Shown in pieces: positions 49,601-58,703 of a DNA stretch of 64,000 nt. This stretch comes from an uncultured Candidatus Poseidoniales archaeon (GTDB lineage: Archaea > Thermoplasmatota > Poseidoniia > Poseidoniales > Thalassarchaeaceae), in the NCBI GenBank assembly GCA_902601345.1, contig CACKMK010000004.1, positions 1 through 64,000 on the forward strand. Reading direction: 5' to 3'. Below the pieces are notes generated by a model. The model saw nothing but the letters and a program-made list of their open reading frames with translations. It was not told the DNA's origin and did not search any database. The position numbers and the translations under genes were made by a program. Every line of letters begins with the position of its first letter. The first letter of the stretch is position 1.

Positions 49601-50425
49601 GGCTCGGAGGATAAGTGCTACACCCAGAGATGCGATCATCATGACCTGAGGGCTTGCCCCCTTCTTTCGGAAATCCCGGTAAACCAGTCTGTCTATGATG
49701 ATGCCAGCAAACCCGGTTAGTACGAAAGCTGCAATCAGAATGAAAATGAAGACGGACCAAGTAAGAACTCCTTCCTGGGATGTAGAAAGACTGGACATAG
49801 GGAACAAAAAGTCAGTCCAAGTCATGATCACCGCAAGGTACATGCCCAGCATGAAAAGTTCTGATTGTGCGAAGTTTCCATACTTCTGCACTTTGTAAGT
49901 GAGTGTGAGTCCTATTGCTATAGCCAGATATGTGGATGACCATGTCAGAGTTCCTGTGCCTATGGATACGAAATCTAGAGTGAAGGAGGCACTTACGGCA
50001 AGGCCCTGCATCAGAAAATCGAGCGTGAGGAATACAAGTGCCACCATGAACAGAGGAGACGATATCAGTGCGGTTGTTCTGGGAATTCCACGAGGAGCGT
50101 CATCGAATAGAACCTTCACGACTACGAATCCCGCTGTGATTGACTGTACTACTTGTAGGATCCAGACCAAGTCATTGGGAAGACCACCCCCTACAATCTT
50201 GTCTAGAATATTCAGGGATCCGAACCCGTTCAGTAATCCTAGCAAGTTCGCATCAATGAAGAGAACTGTGGCGAAGATTACTCTCCTGGTCCACCTTGGA
50301 AGTTCGGAGAATCTGTCCAAGGATCTAGATCGAAGTGGTTCATCCCGAGTCTGATTATCCTCGCCCGCCTTGACCCCGGTCACGGGATTAATCCGATCCC
50401 GGACCTCCTTCTCTTCCTGACTCAT
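46661..50425 (-). CDS. Fused LivH-LivM-type ABC permease (1254 aa)
   Basis: N-terminal LivH-like half (GLTLTYKVQKYGNFAQSELFMLGMYLA; LGRRMRAVADNEELAASSGINVERV), central linker, C-terminal LivM-like half (NLHTGYTGMVNFGVIFFVSVGA; SPWGRVLKAIREDEEVAQHHGHDVLKHKASSLALGAAIAG). Confidence 0.88.
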   Translation of the reverse strand: MSQEEKEVRDRINPVTGVKAGEDNQTRDEPLRSRSLDRFSELPRWTRRVIFATVLFIDANLLGLLNGFGSLNILDKIVGGGLPNDLVWILQVVQSITAGFVVVKVLFDDAPRGIPRTTALISSPLFMVALVFLTLDFLMQGLAVSASFTLDFVSIGTGTLTWSSTYLAIAIGLTLTYKVQKYGNFAQSELFMLGMYLAVIMTWTDFLFPMSSLSTSQEGVLTWSVFIFILIAAFVLTGFAGIIIDRLVYRDFRKKGASPQVMMIASLGVALILRAITYLRFGAGRQIFEPEGDWRRPDLSWEIPTTKMRFNLGDRSVAEGRTYTTWECEQTGLDASTGEPILSRIVTETSKPAWEVYDITFNCAQATTNYVYYKGVVPFVIFSAVLLLILLLNKTRLGRRMRAVADNEELAASSGINVERVHMVSAFLSAGLSGIGGAVFALTLRFSPETAFTLLLPSFAIIVLGTIGSVPGALVGSIVVGFVRALSGPVTIGIGYPLGRSGLTNLDSMMPYIFLIAILMIMPKGIGDAYEKWKIERLRKRQKEDSVRDIKIAAALAILPTGILGLHHWWRNRPNRMQNFSIATFSAYVFHRFSDFVGKNSLADGSCSEDCLANASAETNLALVTGRNDGTLLLEDSPHFDTEVSEIDSSWFDLFRFEIDFVNFIVDFGDVIWPTAIVAIWIYSAYEGFRMLSGKEEPIEWPSFKLQGDSSLSMATLQVRRKMSELNNKHKNALEAAASRVRPLLASIYTRTSEISGRAYSSVTDASDNVFGPKFSVERRKAELYGRESPFGSWALFLILMLILIMFLAWLPIAESDDFRFKKTLQVSNVLLTLSVFLLMSLSLNLHTGYTGMVNFGVIFFVSVGAISVGVLTAPERLHGYEWGILPATIFGVALAGALGWALAYPTARLRTDYFAIVTISLGEIVKVLLQGEPLLRVGSVGSAIGIASYPLPLENWWFCGSRTPGPDTPWAGPNDCLSDVELTDTPAVFVGELLGLGQPAPYFFVLMLLSVVAVVVVWRLLSVLISSPWGRVLKAIREDEEVAQHHGHDVLKHKASSLALGAAIAGLAGAFWAWKLTAFEPGFMAPARSTFLVWAAFVIGGRSNNRGMVVGAFIIVLMEFVFNVLAVGQGSPDLPLHTTADRIDSLFAWLVTSQWEVFRIFAIIALVGMATRSEKLIDIGASGAAIFAFAAVALGQRSIDESYYGGVVTADMLYVKILLIGCLMLFSLKYNPKGLLPEVPVRPSRPEEVTGGE

Positions 50426-50467
50426 GCTTCTAACGGAACCGGTGCACGAGGTGGCATAACTGTTGGG

Positions 50468-50499
50468 GCAGTGCGGCGGGTTTTTTCCCGCCGCACTGC
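50468..50499. promoter_or_regulatory. Perfect 13-bp inverted repeat hairpin between binding-protein gene and permease gene
   Basis: gcagtgcggcggg-tttttt-cccgccgcactgc. Confidence 0.85.
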
Positions 50500-50514
50500 T
50501 TTTCGTATTCCCGA

Positions 50515-53500
50515 TTACTCAGTCGTGGCGGCGGTTATGCCGTTGACTGGGTCCCAGCTTCTAGCGCAGTCGTAGGAGACCGTGCCATCGGTGGCAGTGG
50601 AGAACTCTCCGATGCAGAACCCTGCAGCGGGTACGTCGCCGTTTGCCAGGAAGCTGAGTGTGCCGCTGGCACCGTTCCATCCCTGTCCTGTTCCCATGAC
50701 AGCGTCTTGGGCTGCCAATCCTGGGGTCGCCAGAGCTGTAAAGGCCGCGAACGCAGCGATGGTCACTGCGTCGAATGCCTCGGCGGTGTATATCCCGCCA
50801 GCGCAGTCAGTGGACTGGGCGCAAAGGGCCGAGAAGACCATTGCTACCGCTCCTGGGGTTCCAGCTGCAGCGGGCTTGGTTGCGATTATGCCGTTCACCA
50901 GAGTGGTGTCGGACATTCCTGCAGCCAGACCCTCTTCTGCTATGCCGTCAGCGCCGTAGATGGCGCCTGAGTATCCAAGACCTGCCAGTTCCTCGATGAT
51001 CCCCGCGCCGTCAGTGGCGTAGGACACGAGTAGAACGGATGTGCATCCTGCGTCTACCACGGCCTGGGCCATGGTAGCGAAGTCTGTCGTGGTCTCCTCG
51101 TAGCCAACCTGAGTGCAAACGTGAGAAGCGTTCATGTTATCCACGAAAGCGTCTGCCAGTCCAGCACCGTATGCGTTGGTCATGTGGACCACGGCAACGT
51201 TGTCCTGCCCGTCGGCTGTCATCACATCAGCAACGACCGCGCCCTGGAAGGCATCGCTCGGTACGACCCTGAAGAAATTGGGGTAAAGCGAGTCATCTGT
51301 TAGCGCGGGGCTGGTGCTTGCGTAGGAGATCTGTGGGATCCCTGCTGCAGAGAGAACTGCGTTAGCGGCCATGGAAGCTCCGGAGCAAGCTGCTCCGACT
51401 GCTGCCCAGACTCCAGCGTCGACTAGTGACTGGGCTGCCGTTCCACCCATTGTGGAGTCGCAACCCGAGTCAGCGTATACCAGCTCGAACTGCACGCCGT
51501 TGCTGTACCCGATTGTGTTGGCTAGTCCCAGTGCGATCTGGGAGGCTGACACGAAACCAGGGCCGTAAACGGCGATTGGACCAGTAGCGTCGTTCAGGAA
51601 ACCTATCTTGACAGTGGTTCCTGCGAACTCAACGGCTGAGAGGCCGCCAGCAGCGTCCCACATCCTGTCGCAGTTGAAGTACTCGCCGTATGTAGGCACG
51701 TGGTGGAAGGTGCAGACGTCGTATCCAGAGCCGCCGACATCGCCGTTGGCTAGGAAGGTGTGAGTTCCGCTGTCACCAGCGTAACCGTTGCCGACCATCT
51801 CGATGTGAGTAGCCATGTTGGCTCCGTCCTCCATCATTGCAGCGTGTCCAATCATCATGACAGTGTCGTAAGCCTCTGACTGGTAGATTCCGGTAGAGCA
51901 GACTGCGTCGTCTGCGCAAGCTGCTGCGAAGACACCTGCGCCTGCGGCTGCTGCCCTGGGCTTGGTGACCTGTAACAGGTTGGCTGCTGCTGGTGCCGAG
52001 TAGTCGTTCAGAGCAGCTTCGCCTGCCATTCCGTCAGCGCTGAAGGTCGGGATTGCTGCCCCGAGTCCTGCCATGGTCTCTACGATCATGGCACCGTCTG
52101 CTGAGTAAGAGGCTAGGAACGCGGAGTCGCATCCAGCATCAATTACAGCCTGGACTGCTGCCTGGAAATCTGTGGCGGTCTCCTCGTAGCCTGCTTGCAA
52201 GCAGACGTTCTCTGCTCCTAAGTTGGCCACAACTGCGTCTGCTAAGCCTGCGCCGTAGCTGTTCGTCATGTGGATTACTGCGGTGTTGTTGACGCCCGAT
52301 GCTGCAATCATGTCCGCAGCTGCCTGACCTTGTAGGGCATCGCTTGGAACAATCCTGTAGAAGTGCGGGTGGTCGGTATCACTCGACAGCGCTGGCGAGG
52401 TGCTCGCGTAGGAGATCATTGGGATACCAGCTGCCGAAAGCACTGCGTTTGCACCCATTGAAGCACCGGAGCAAGCTGCTCCAGCCACTGCCACTACACC
52501 CGAGTCCACTAGGGACTGAGCGGCCGTTTGGCCCATGGTACCGTCGCATCCTGAGTCTGCCTCGACTACCTCGAAGACGTAGTCGTCTCCCATAGCGTTC
52601 AGGTCAGACTGGGCCTGAGTCCATGCATAGGTGAAGGGCGCAGCGAACTGAGCTATTGGTCCTGTAGCGTCGTTCAGGAAACCGATCTTGATTGTGGTTG
52701 CCTCTGGCTCTACAACTGGAGCTACGAACACAGGGTTCGCGGTTCCCATGTAGTGAGATGCAATCTCGTCGACCACCGCGTGTGCCACATCTGCATCGAA
52801 GCCAACTACGTTGTTGTCAGCGTCGTAACTCTCGAAGGGCGGGTAAAACGGGTCTGTGCATACCTTCAGCTGCCCTGACTCCAGAACTCCAGTCAAAGTG
52901 GATCCCTCGCTGGGTGAGGTTGGGTAAGCCGTTGCGGTGTCAGCGGTGGTGTCATCTGCGAGAACTGCTGCACCATCGAATGAGGCCTGGAAGATTGTGT
53001 CGTACTCTCCAGAGTTGACTATTGCGCCGATTGCCACGTTGAGGGCGTCCAGGAGTTCCCCTGAGTCCTCGCGTACTGCGAACCCGAAGTTCTCGTCCGA
53101 GAACTGGGTCATCAGTGTACCTTCTAGGGAAAGCACTGGTGCGTCGCCCAGAGCGTACATGACGTCTCCATTGTCCAAAGCGGCTATGACCGATGGGAAG
53201 TCCTCATATGCAACAACGGTCGCATCTGGAAGGCTTGCCATGTTATCGGCATCCCCATTGGCGAAGATGTCCGAAGTCGTACCGGACTGTACGCCCACAG
53301 TTATTCCTGCGGCGTTGAGCTCGGATACATCGCTGACGGACGCAGATCCGGATCCGCCGATTACACCCTGGCTGCTTGTGTAGTAAGCCCTGGTGAAGTC
53401 AACGACTTGGTCGCGTGCCTCAGTCTTGGTCATCGCCGAGATGATTACGTCACACATCTCGCCGGCATTCAGGTTGGGGATGATGGGGTCCCATCCGGAC

Positions 53501-53643
53501 TCCACCCAGACAACCTCGACATCGCTGGCCATCGAAATGGCCCAATCGGCGTCATCGTCGTCATCCCCCCCTGCGCAACCAGCGAGACTAGCCGCTAGCA
53601 TGCTCAGGGTAAGCATCATTGCTATCATTTTCTTGTTGTACAT
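50515..53643 (-). CDS. Three-domain solute-binding lipoprotein: rearranged SBP family 3 domain + two LivK/Peripla_BP_6-like domains
   Basis: Lipobox LAASLAGC; SBP_bac_3-like segments; two IKIGFLNDATGPIA...GAACSGASMxANAVLSAAGIPxISYASTSPAL modules. Confidence 0.85.
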   Translation of the reverse strand: MYNKKMIAMMLTLSMLAASLAGCAGGDDDDDADWAISMASDVEVVWVESGWDPIIPNLNAGEMCDVIISAMTKTEARDQVVDFTRAYYTSSQGVIGGSGSASVSDVSELNAAGITVGVQSGTTSDIFANGDADNMASLPDATVVAYEDFPSVIAALDNGDVMYALGDAPVLSLEGTLMTQFSDENFGFAVREDSGELLDALNVAIGAIVNSGEYDTIFQASFDGAAVLADDTTADTATAYPTSPSEGSTLTGVLESGQLKVCTDPFYPPFESYDADNNVVGFDADVAHAVVDEIASHYMGTANPVFVAPVVEPEATTIKIGFLNDATGPIAQFAAPFTYAWTQAQSDLNAMGDDYVFEVVEADSGCDGTMGQTAAQSLVDSGVVAVAGAACSGASMGANAVLSAAGIPMISYASTSPALSSDTDHPHFYRIVPSDALQGQAAADMIAASGVNNTAVIHMTNSYGAGLADAVVANLGAENVCLQAGYEETATDFQAAVQAVIDAGCDSAFLASYSADGAMIVETMAGLGAAIPTFSADGMAGEAALNDYSAPAAANLLQVTKPRAAAAGAGVFAAACADDAVCSTGIYQSEAYDTVMMIGHAAMMEDGANMATHIEMVGNGYAGDSGTHTFLANGDVGGSGYDVCTFHHVPTYGEYFNCDRMWDAAGGLSAVEFAGTTVKIGFLNDATGPIAVYGPGFVSASQIALGLANTIGYSNGVQFELVYADSGCDSTMGGTAAQSLVDAGVWAAVGAACSGASMAANAVLSAAGIPQISYASTSPALTDDSLYPNFFRVVPSDAFQGAVVADVMTADGQDNVAVVHMTNAYGAGLADAFVDNMNASHVCTQVGYEETTTDFATMAQAVVDAGCTSVLLVSYATDGAGIIEELAGLGYSGAIYGADGIAEEGLAAGMSDTTLVNGIIATKPAAAGTPGAVAMVFSALCAQSTDCAGGIYTAEAFDAVTIAAFAAFTALATPGLAAQDAVMGTGQGWNGASGTLSFLANGDVPAAGFCIGEFSTATDGTVSYDCARSWDPVNGITAATTE

Positions 53644-53706
53644 AGTGTTCACACTATCCGTGCCCCCGCGAAATACATTGTGCATATAGAGATTGTTGAT
53701 TATTAT

Positions 53707-53715
53707 CTTTATAAG
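53707..53715 (-). promoter_or_regulatory. Possible archaeal TATA element for the SBP/Liv operon
   Basis: Minus-strand cttataaag about 65-70 nt upstream of the 53643 start, with a purine-rich/BRE-like flank. Confidence 0.3.
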
Positions 53716-53832
53716 TAAGGGGAAAAAAACAGCCCTAGCGTCCGAAAAACGAGGTTTTTTTTTCAGAAGATTTCCAGTGATTGAGGATTGTCCTTCCGAG
53801 ACAATGAAGTTGCTGTCTCCACACGGCTGGTT

Positions 53833-54954
53833 ATGGGCGAGCCGATGGACTACGCGTCTAGCGGGGTCGATATAGATCTAGAAGCCAAGGCAGTGGCTAG
53901 TCTGATCGGTTCATTGGCCTCCTCTAGCAGGGCTCCAGGTGAGCTTGGCGCTCCGGTGCACCTACCAGGGGGATTCGGAGGGATTATCGAATTTGGTGAC
54001 TCTTGTCTTGCACTAGCAACCGATGGCGTTGGTTCCAAATTACAAATCGCGAGCAAAGTAGGACAATTGGGTGGTGTGGGCTTTGACTGCGTTGCCATGA
54101 ACGTGAATGATCTAATTTGTGTTGGGGCCGAGCCCCTTGCGTTCGTAGATTACATAGCAGTCCCAGAGGCAGACCCAGAAGTTCACTCGTCTTTGGGCCA
54201 TTCTCTTTCTCAAGCATGCAATACAGCAAGAGTCACATTGGCGGGAGGGGAGACAGCTACGCTACCAGGGATCGTGAAGGAACTAGACCTGTCTGGAACT
54301 GCACTAGGGTGGTTTCCCAGGGGAGGGGGGATCACAGGAGAGAATCTTGCCGATGGGGATGTACTGATTGGACTTCCCAGCAGTGGGATTCACTCCAATG
54401 GATTCACCCTTGTCAGAGCAGTGATTGAGAGGTCTGGCTGCTTATTGGAAGACTCTTGTCCGTTCGATCCAAGCCATGATTACAGAGAAGTTAGAAGATT
54501 TTCTGGGAAAGACGGCGCCATCAGTCTGGCTGAGGTGATTTTGAACCCTACAAGGATCTATGTTGATCCGGTAGTTGAGCTCGTGCTGGAGTCAAGGAGA
54601 GTGGGGGGAGTGATTGGTCCAGATTGCATAAAGGCAATCGCGCACATCACGGGAGGGGGTTTGTCGAACTTGCTTCGTCTGCATAGCACTCTGGGTTGGG
54701 AAATACAGATGCCGCTAGACCCCCATCCAGAGTTTAACTGGATATCTGAAATCGGATCTGTTAGCGCATTGGAGATGCATAGGACCTTCAATATGGGGAT
54801 GGGTATGGTGGTGGCTGTATCAGAAGAATATGCTGATTCGGCTGAGAGATGGCTTAGTGAGCGACTTGCAGGTACTAGAATTGTAGGACGAGTAGTTTCG
54901 AATGGTAGAAGAGTTACACATTCTGACCCAGAAGTTGTATTCTCTCACTACTAA
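53833..54954 (+). CDS. purM: Phosphoribosylformylglycinamidine cyclo-ligase
   Basis: LATDGVGSKLQIASKVGQLGGVGFDCVAMNVNDLICVGAEPLAFVDYIAV, GGETATLPGIV, SSGIHSNGFTLVR, HITGGGLSNLLR. Confidence 0.95.
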   Translation: MGEPMDYASSGVDIDLEAKAVASLIGSLASSSRAPGELGAPVHLPGGFGGIIEFGDSCLALATDGVGSKLQIASKVGQLGGVGFDCVAMNVNDLICVGAEPLAFVDYIAVPEADPEVHSSLGHSLSQACNTARVTLAGGETATLPGIVKELDLSGTALGWFPRGGGITGENLADGDVLIGLPSSGIHSNGFTLVRAVIERSGCLLEDSCPFDPSHDYREVRRFSGKDGAISLAEVILNPTRIYVDPVVELVLESRRVGGVIGPDCIKAIAHITGGGLSNLLRLHSTLGWEIQMPLDPHPEFNWISEIGSVSALEMHRTFNMGMGMVVAVSEEYADSAERWLSERLAGTRIVGRVVSNGRRVTHSDPEVVFSHY

Positions 54955-54994
54955 TCGTTGGTAATTCCTTTTGTCGGGTTGCCCTGCGGGGGCC

Positions 54995-56311
54995 ATGTCG
55001 TTCGGCAACGGGGGCTTCCCTCATCGCGAAGGAAGGACGCTGATGCTTCTGCCCCAACTTCCCGAGGATGCACAGGGCCCTTCTGCGAAGTCTTCTGGAG
55101 AGGTTTTCTACAATCCGGCAATGGCTGGAAGTAGGACTCGGAGCGTTCTTCTCTTCAGGCATGCGATGGAAGAGGGCATGCTCGGTGATGGAACAGTTTA
55201 CGCTCTAGATGGGCTCACTGCCTCAGGTCTCAGAGCAAGAAGATGGCTGAATGAGTTGCCGTGTGAGTTATCGTCCAGAATCTCAGCCACAATAGTTGAT
55301 TTGGAGAAAGAAGCCCTTGACTGGGCTAGGTCCTCTCACAAGGAGTTCCCGCCATCTGATGGAGTTGGTAATTTGCAAACCTTCCAGGGAGACCTTAGAG
55401 CAGCAGTTCTCAGTAGTGGAAGACACTGGATTGACATCGACCCATATGGTTCACCCGCCCCATTCATTGATTCGGCCATGCAGTCCATGGCCAGGAGTGG
55501 AGTGATGGAGGTCAGCGCAACGGATACTGCTGCTTTGACTGGATCCTCGAAAACCGCTCTGGTGAGGAGGTATGGTGCCAGAGTTAGGACTGATTGCCTG
55601 GCCCATGATTCTGGGATGAGAGTGATGCTATCCAATATCTCCAGAATAGCTGCCAGACACGATAGAGCGATTGAGCCACTACTTTCGGTTTGGGACTCCC
55701 ATCACCTTAGGGTATCATTCAGGGTCGTCAAGAGTGTGTCTTCGGCCAATATATTGGAGGAAAGAATCGGTTGGAGAGTTTTTGCTCCGTCTAAGGAGGA
55801 GTTTGCCGCTTCAATTGATTCTGGGTTGCAAGTAGTAAGTGGAGGAGATGTTCTTCCAATGCATTGCATGCTACCACTTAATTTTCCAGTGGATAGGAAA
55901 GACCCCCGCGTGTCTGGTCCCCTATGGATAGGACCTACCGGCGATAGAGAGGCTATGTCTTCAATGTCTGAGGAACGAGCACTGGAGAGCTGTGGCCCTA
56001 TCTTCATCCCCGATGATCCAGTAGGTTGGAACCAGAAGAGCTTCGAAATCGAGAGGAGGAGGGTCGCCAAGAGCGTCAGACACCTCGCAGAGGAGTCGCA
56101 GGTGATTGATTCTTGCAACTTGGTTGTTGTGGACGATCTGGCCGCATGGCTTGGAACCGGTGCTCCCCCCAGTCCACGAAAGATTGTTGAGTTGCTCAGG
56201 CAGAACGGACATTTGGCCGCGATTTCCAGTTATGGAAAGCCTTCCTTCAGAACCGCTGCCCCCTGGGAGGCAGTAGTTGAGGCCGCTATGTCTATTCATC
56301 CGCCGATGTAG
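54995..56311 (+). CDS. trm1: tRNA (guanine26-N2)-dimethyltransferase Trm1
   Basis: VFYNPAMAGSRTRSVLLFRH, LDGLTASGLRARRW, IDIDPYGSPAPFIDSA. Confidence 0.92.
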   Translation: MSFGNGGFPHREGRTLMLLPQLPEDAQGPSAKSSGEVFYNPAMAGSRTRSVLLFRHAMEEGMLGDGTVYALDGLTASGLRARRWLNELPCELSSRISATIVDLEKEALDWARSSHKEFPPSDGVGNLQTFQGDLRAAVLSSGRHWIDIDPYGSPAPFIDSAMQSMARSGVMEVSATDTAALTGSSKTALVRRYGARVRTDCLAHDSGMRVMLSNISRIAARHDRAIEPLLSVWDSHHLRVSFRVVKSVSSANILEERIGWRVFAPSKEEFAASIDSGLQVVSGGDVLPMHCMLPLNFPVDRKDPRVSGPLWIGPTGDREAMSSMSEERALESCGPIFIPDDPVGWNQKSFEIERRRVAKSVRHLAEESQVIDSCNLVVVDDLAAWLGTGAPPSPRKIVELLRQNGHLAAISSYGKPSFRTAAPWEAVVEAAMSIHPPM

Positions 56312-57375
56312 GACATCTCCACCCTAGGAAGGGAGATTGGGCCCGAAGAGCGTTCCTCGCTGTATCTGTCTTTCCTAGCGGACCATATTGCTTCTATTGA
56401 TTGAGTGAGTCCCTCCGTTTCCCCGCCAGACCTAATCAAAGCGGACATGTCGTGCCCCATGGCCGTGAAAAGGCAGGTGAAAAACTTGCCATCGGAAGTA
56501 AGTCTGGCTCTCACGCAATCTCCGCAGAATGGCTGTGAAACGGAAGATATGAATCCAATCTCTCCCGAACCGTCTGAGTGAGCCCATCTAGAGGCCACAT
56601 CGCTGGCAGATTTTCTTGCTAAAGGAGTAAGATCAAATTCACTAGAAAGGAAGTCAATAATTTCGGAAGTTGGCACTACTTGGCCCTGTGTCCAACCATT
56701 TGTACTACCGACGTCCATGAACTCGACGAATCGCACAATAACGCCAGTACCTCTGAATTTTCTGACTAGCTTGGGAATCTGATGCTCATTTACCCCGCGT
56801 TGCACTACGCAGTTTACCTTAACGGGTCCCAGTTCGTATCTGATTGCTGCTGAGATTCCTCCTAGGATATCTCTGACTGGAACTTTAGAGTCGGTTATTT
56901 CGGAAAATACCTCTTGGTCAATTGCATCTAGGCTGATTGTGACTCTTGAGAGTCCTGAGTCGGCTAGGTTTGCTGCATTACTTTCCAGAAGTGATCCGTT
57001 TGTTGTGAGTGCGACTTCCATTTCCATGGAAGATAGTTGTCTGACTAGATGGTGGATGTCCTGCCTTAGAAGGGGTTCACCGCCGGTGATTCTTACCTTT
57101 CTTAGCCCTAGGGGTCTGCATGCTTGGACAAAATTGCGTATCTCTTCGTATGTCAGGATCTTAGCCTTTGGGAGGAAGTCGTGGCCCTTTCCGAATTCCT
57201 CCCTAGGCATGCAGTACCTACATCTGAAGTTGCACCTATCTGTAACAGAGATCCTGAGATCTCTCAGAGGCCTGCCCAGTCTGTCTAGCGCCACGTCCAG
57301 TGGGTTGGGTGTCAGGTGAATAGTTTGTCTGAAAGAAGAACAGGTTGAAGAATGAGGGTTTCCTGCATTAGACAA
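56296..57375 (-). CDS. moaA: GTP 3',8-cyclase MoaA
   Basis: DRCNFRCRYCMP, RITGGEPLLRQDI, C-terminal QPFCGDCVRARLTSDGKFFTCLF. Confidence 0.95.
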   Translation of the reverse strand: MSNAGNPHSSTCSSFRQTIHLTPNPLDVALDRLGRPLRDLRISVTDRCNFRCRYCMPREEFGKGHDFLPKAKILTYEEIRNFVQACRPLGLRKVRITGGEPLLRQDIHHLVRQLSSMEMEVALTTNGSLLESNAANLADSGLSRVTISLDAIDQEVFSEITDSKVPVRDILGGISAAIRYELGPVKVNCVVQRGVNEHQIPKLVRKFRGTGVIVRFVEFMDVGSTNGWTQGQVVPTSEIIDFLSSEFDLTPLARKSASDVASRWAHSDGSGEIGFISSVSQPFCGDCVRARLTSDGKFFTCLFTAMGHDMSALIRSGGETEGLTQSIEAIWSARKDRYSEERSSGPISLPRVEMSYIGG

Positions 57376-57935
57376 TGCTACAGATCACCGAGAAGGCCAG
57401 GGAGATGCTGGATAAGTTCGCCGAACAGGCGGATGACGACGATGTGGCACTCAAGATCGTGATACTTGGAAGAGGACCCAAGGGCTTCCAGTATGACTTG
57501 CAACTCATAGGAAGTGATGATGCATTGGATGATGACATCGAAACGGAAGTTGACGGTCTCGTAGTCTTCGTTGGTTCTAGGACCGCTCCCTATCTGGACG
57601 GAACTATTCTGGACTACAAGGAGACGCTAATGGGCGGGGGATTCAGTTTCGAAAACCCAAATCCTCTCTGGATAGATGATGTCTCCAAGTCCGTTGCAGA
57701 GGTAATCGAAAGCAAGGTGAATCCGCTTGTCGCGGCACACGGTGGTCACGTTGATCTCGTAGGCGTGGATGATGGTAAGGCAATGATCTCCTTTGGGGGT
57801 GGTTGCCAGGGCTGCGGCATGGTGGATGTGACTCTGAAGGAGGGGATAGAGGTCATGATCACTGAGGGGGTTCCGGAAATCACGGCAGTTGTCGATCTGA
57901 CAGATCACGATGCTGGTACCAATCCATTCTATTGA
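57375..57935 (+). CDS. NfuA-like Fe-S biogenesis protein (degenerate A-type domain + NifU C-terminal domain)
   Basis: C-terminal VNPLVAAHGGHVDLVGVDDGKAMISFGGGCQGCGMVDVTLKEGIE; N-terminal HesB-like fold without obvious Cys. Confidence 0.85.
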   Translation: MLQITEKAREMLDKFAEQADDDDVALKIVILGRGPKGFQYDLQLIGSDDALDDDIETEVDGLVVFVGSRTAPYLDGTILDYKETLMGGGFSFENPNPLWIDDVSKSVAEVIESKVNPLVAAHGGHVDLVGVDDGKAMISFGGGCQGCGMVDVTLKEGIEVMITEGVPEITAVVDLTDHDAGTNPFY

Positions 57936-58703
57936 TCAGTACATTGGGACGTCGTCTTCGTCGTCATCTGAGTCAGGAGCAGGAAGAGCGTTCGACTGAG
58001 CTTTCTCGAATGCTTCCCTAACTCTTTCTTCGATATTCCTCGCATCCTCTAGCAGTCCCTCGACGGGGACCTCTATCCCCACCAACTCGCTGAGGCCCTC
58101 GACTGCAATGATGGCTGCTCTTGCATCAGGGTACATGGGATTACACTCTGCCAGTAGTGCCGTGACGTCTAAGCCTCTCCTTTCTCCCTCAGCGATGAGA
58201 TATCCGGCTATTCCAGTAACTACTCCTTGCTGAATCCTCTGGATGCTCGAGTTGTCAAGTTGGTCACGACCTACCGAAGTAGAGGATACACCCCAAAGTT
58301 CGCTATCCTCCTTAATCCCCAATTCATTGCTTACGACTCCATCAATTACAATCAGTCTGTCGAAGCCACCTTTGGTGAACCACTCGAGAACAGTATTGGC
58401 AAAGTAGACGTCGTGTTCGCTGGTGAATTGGATTTCTGATGTGAAAACACCAATTCCGTCTCCCTGGTACACTCTCACAGGGTGCTTAGGTACAGAATCG
58501 TGAATCAGGGCTACTGCAGGAAATTGAGGATGAAGAACGGTGCCCATCGGACTAAGCTGCAGTGAGCTGATGAGATGGGATGTCGCAATGACTCCAACAG
58601 AGCCCACGGTTGAGAAGCCGCATACTGCGGTACCGCCCAATCTGGAGGGGTCGGCCTCTGAGTGCAAAACCAGTGGATAGCCGTCCCCAGATTCCGCGCT
58701 CAT
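57936..58703 (-). CDS. PAC2 family (proteasome assembly chaperone-like) protein
   Basis: Family-like organisation (GVVTGIAGYLIAEGERRGLDVTALLAECNPMYPDARAAI). Confidence 0.8.
   Translation of the reverse strand: MSAESGDGYPLVLHSEADPSRLGGTAVCGFSTVGSVGVIATSHLISSLQLSPMGTVLHPQFPAVALIHDSVPKHPVRVYQGDGIGVFTSEIQFTSEHDVYFANTVLEWFTKGGFDRLIVIDGVVSNELGIKEDSELWGVSSTSVGRDQLDNSSIQRIQQGVVTGIAGYLIAEGERRGLDVTALLAECNPMYPDARAAIIAVEGLSELVGIEVPVEGLLEDARNIEERVREAFEKAQSNALPAPDSDDDEDDVPMY

Noticed and set aside
50582-53383. Multiple plus-strand ORFs over the SBP gene
   Set aside because: Antisense to a strongly supported lipoprotein with clear domains; compositional shadows
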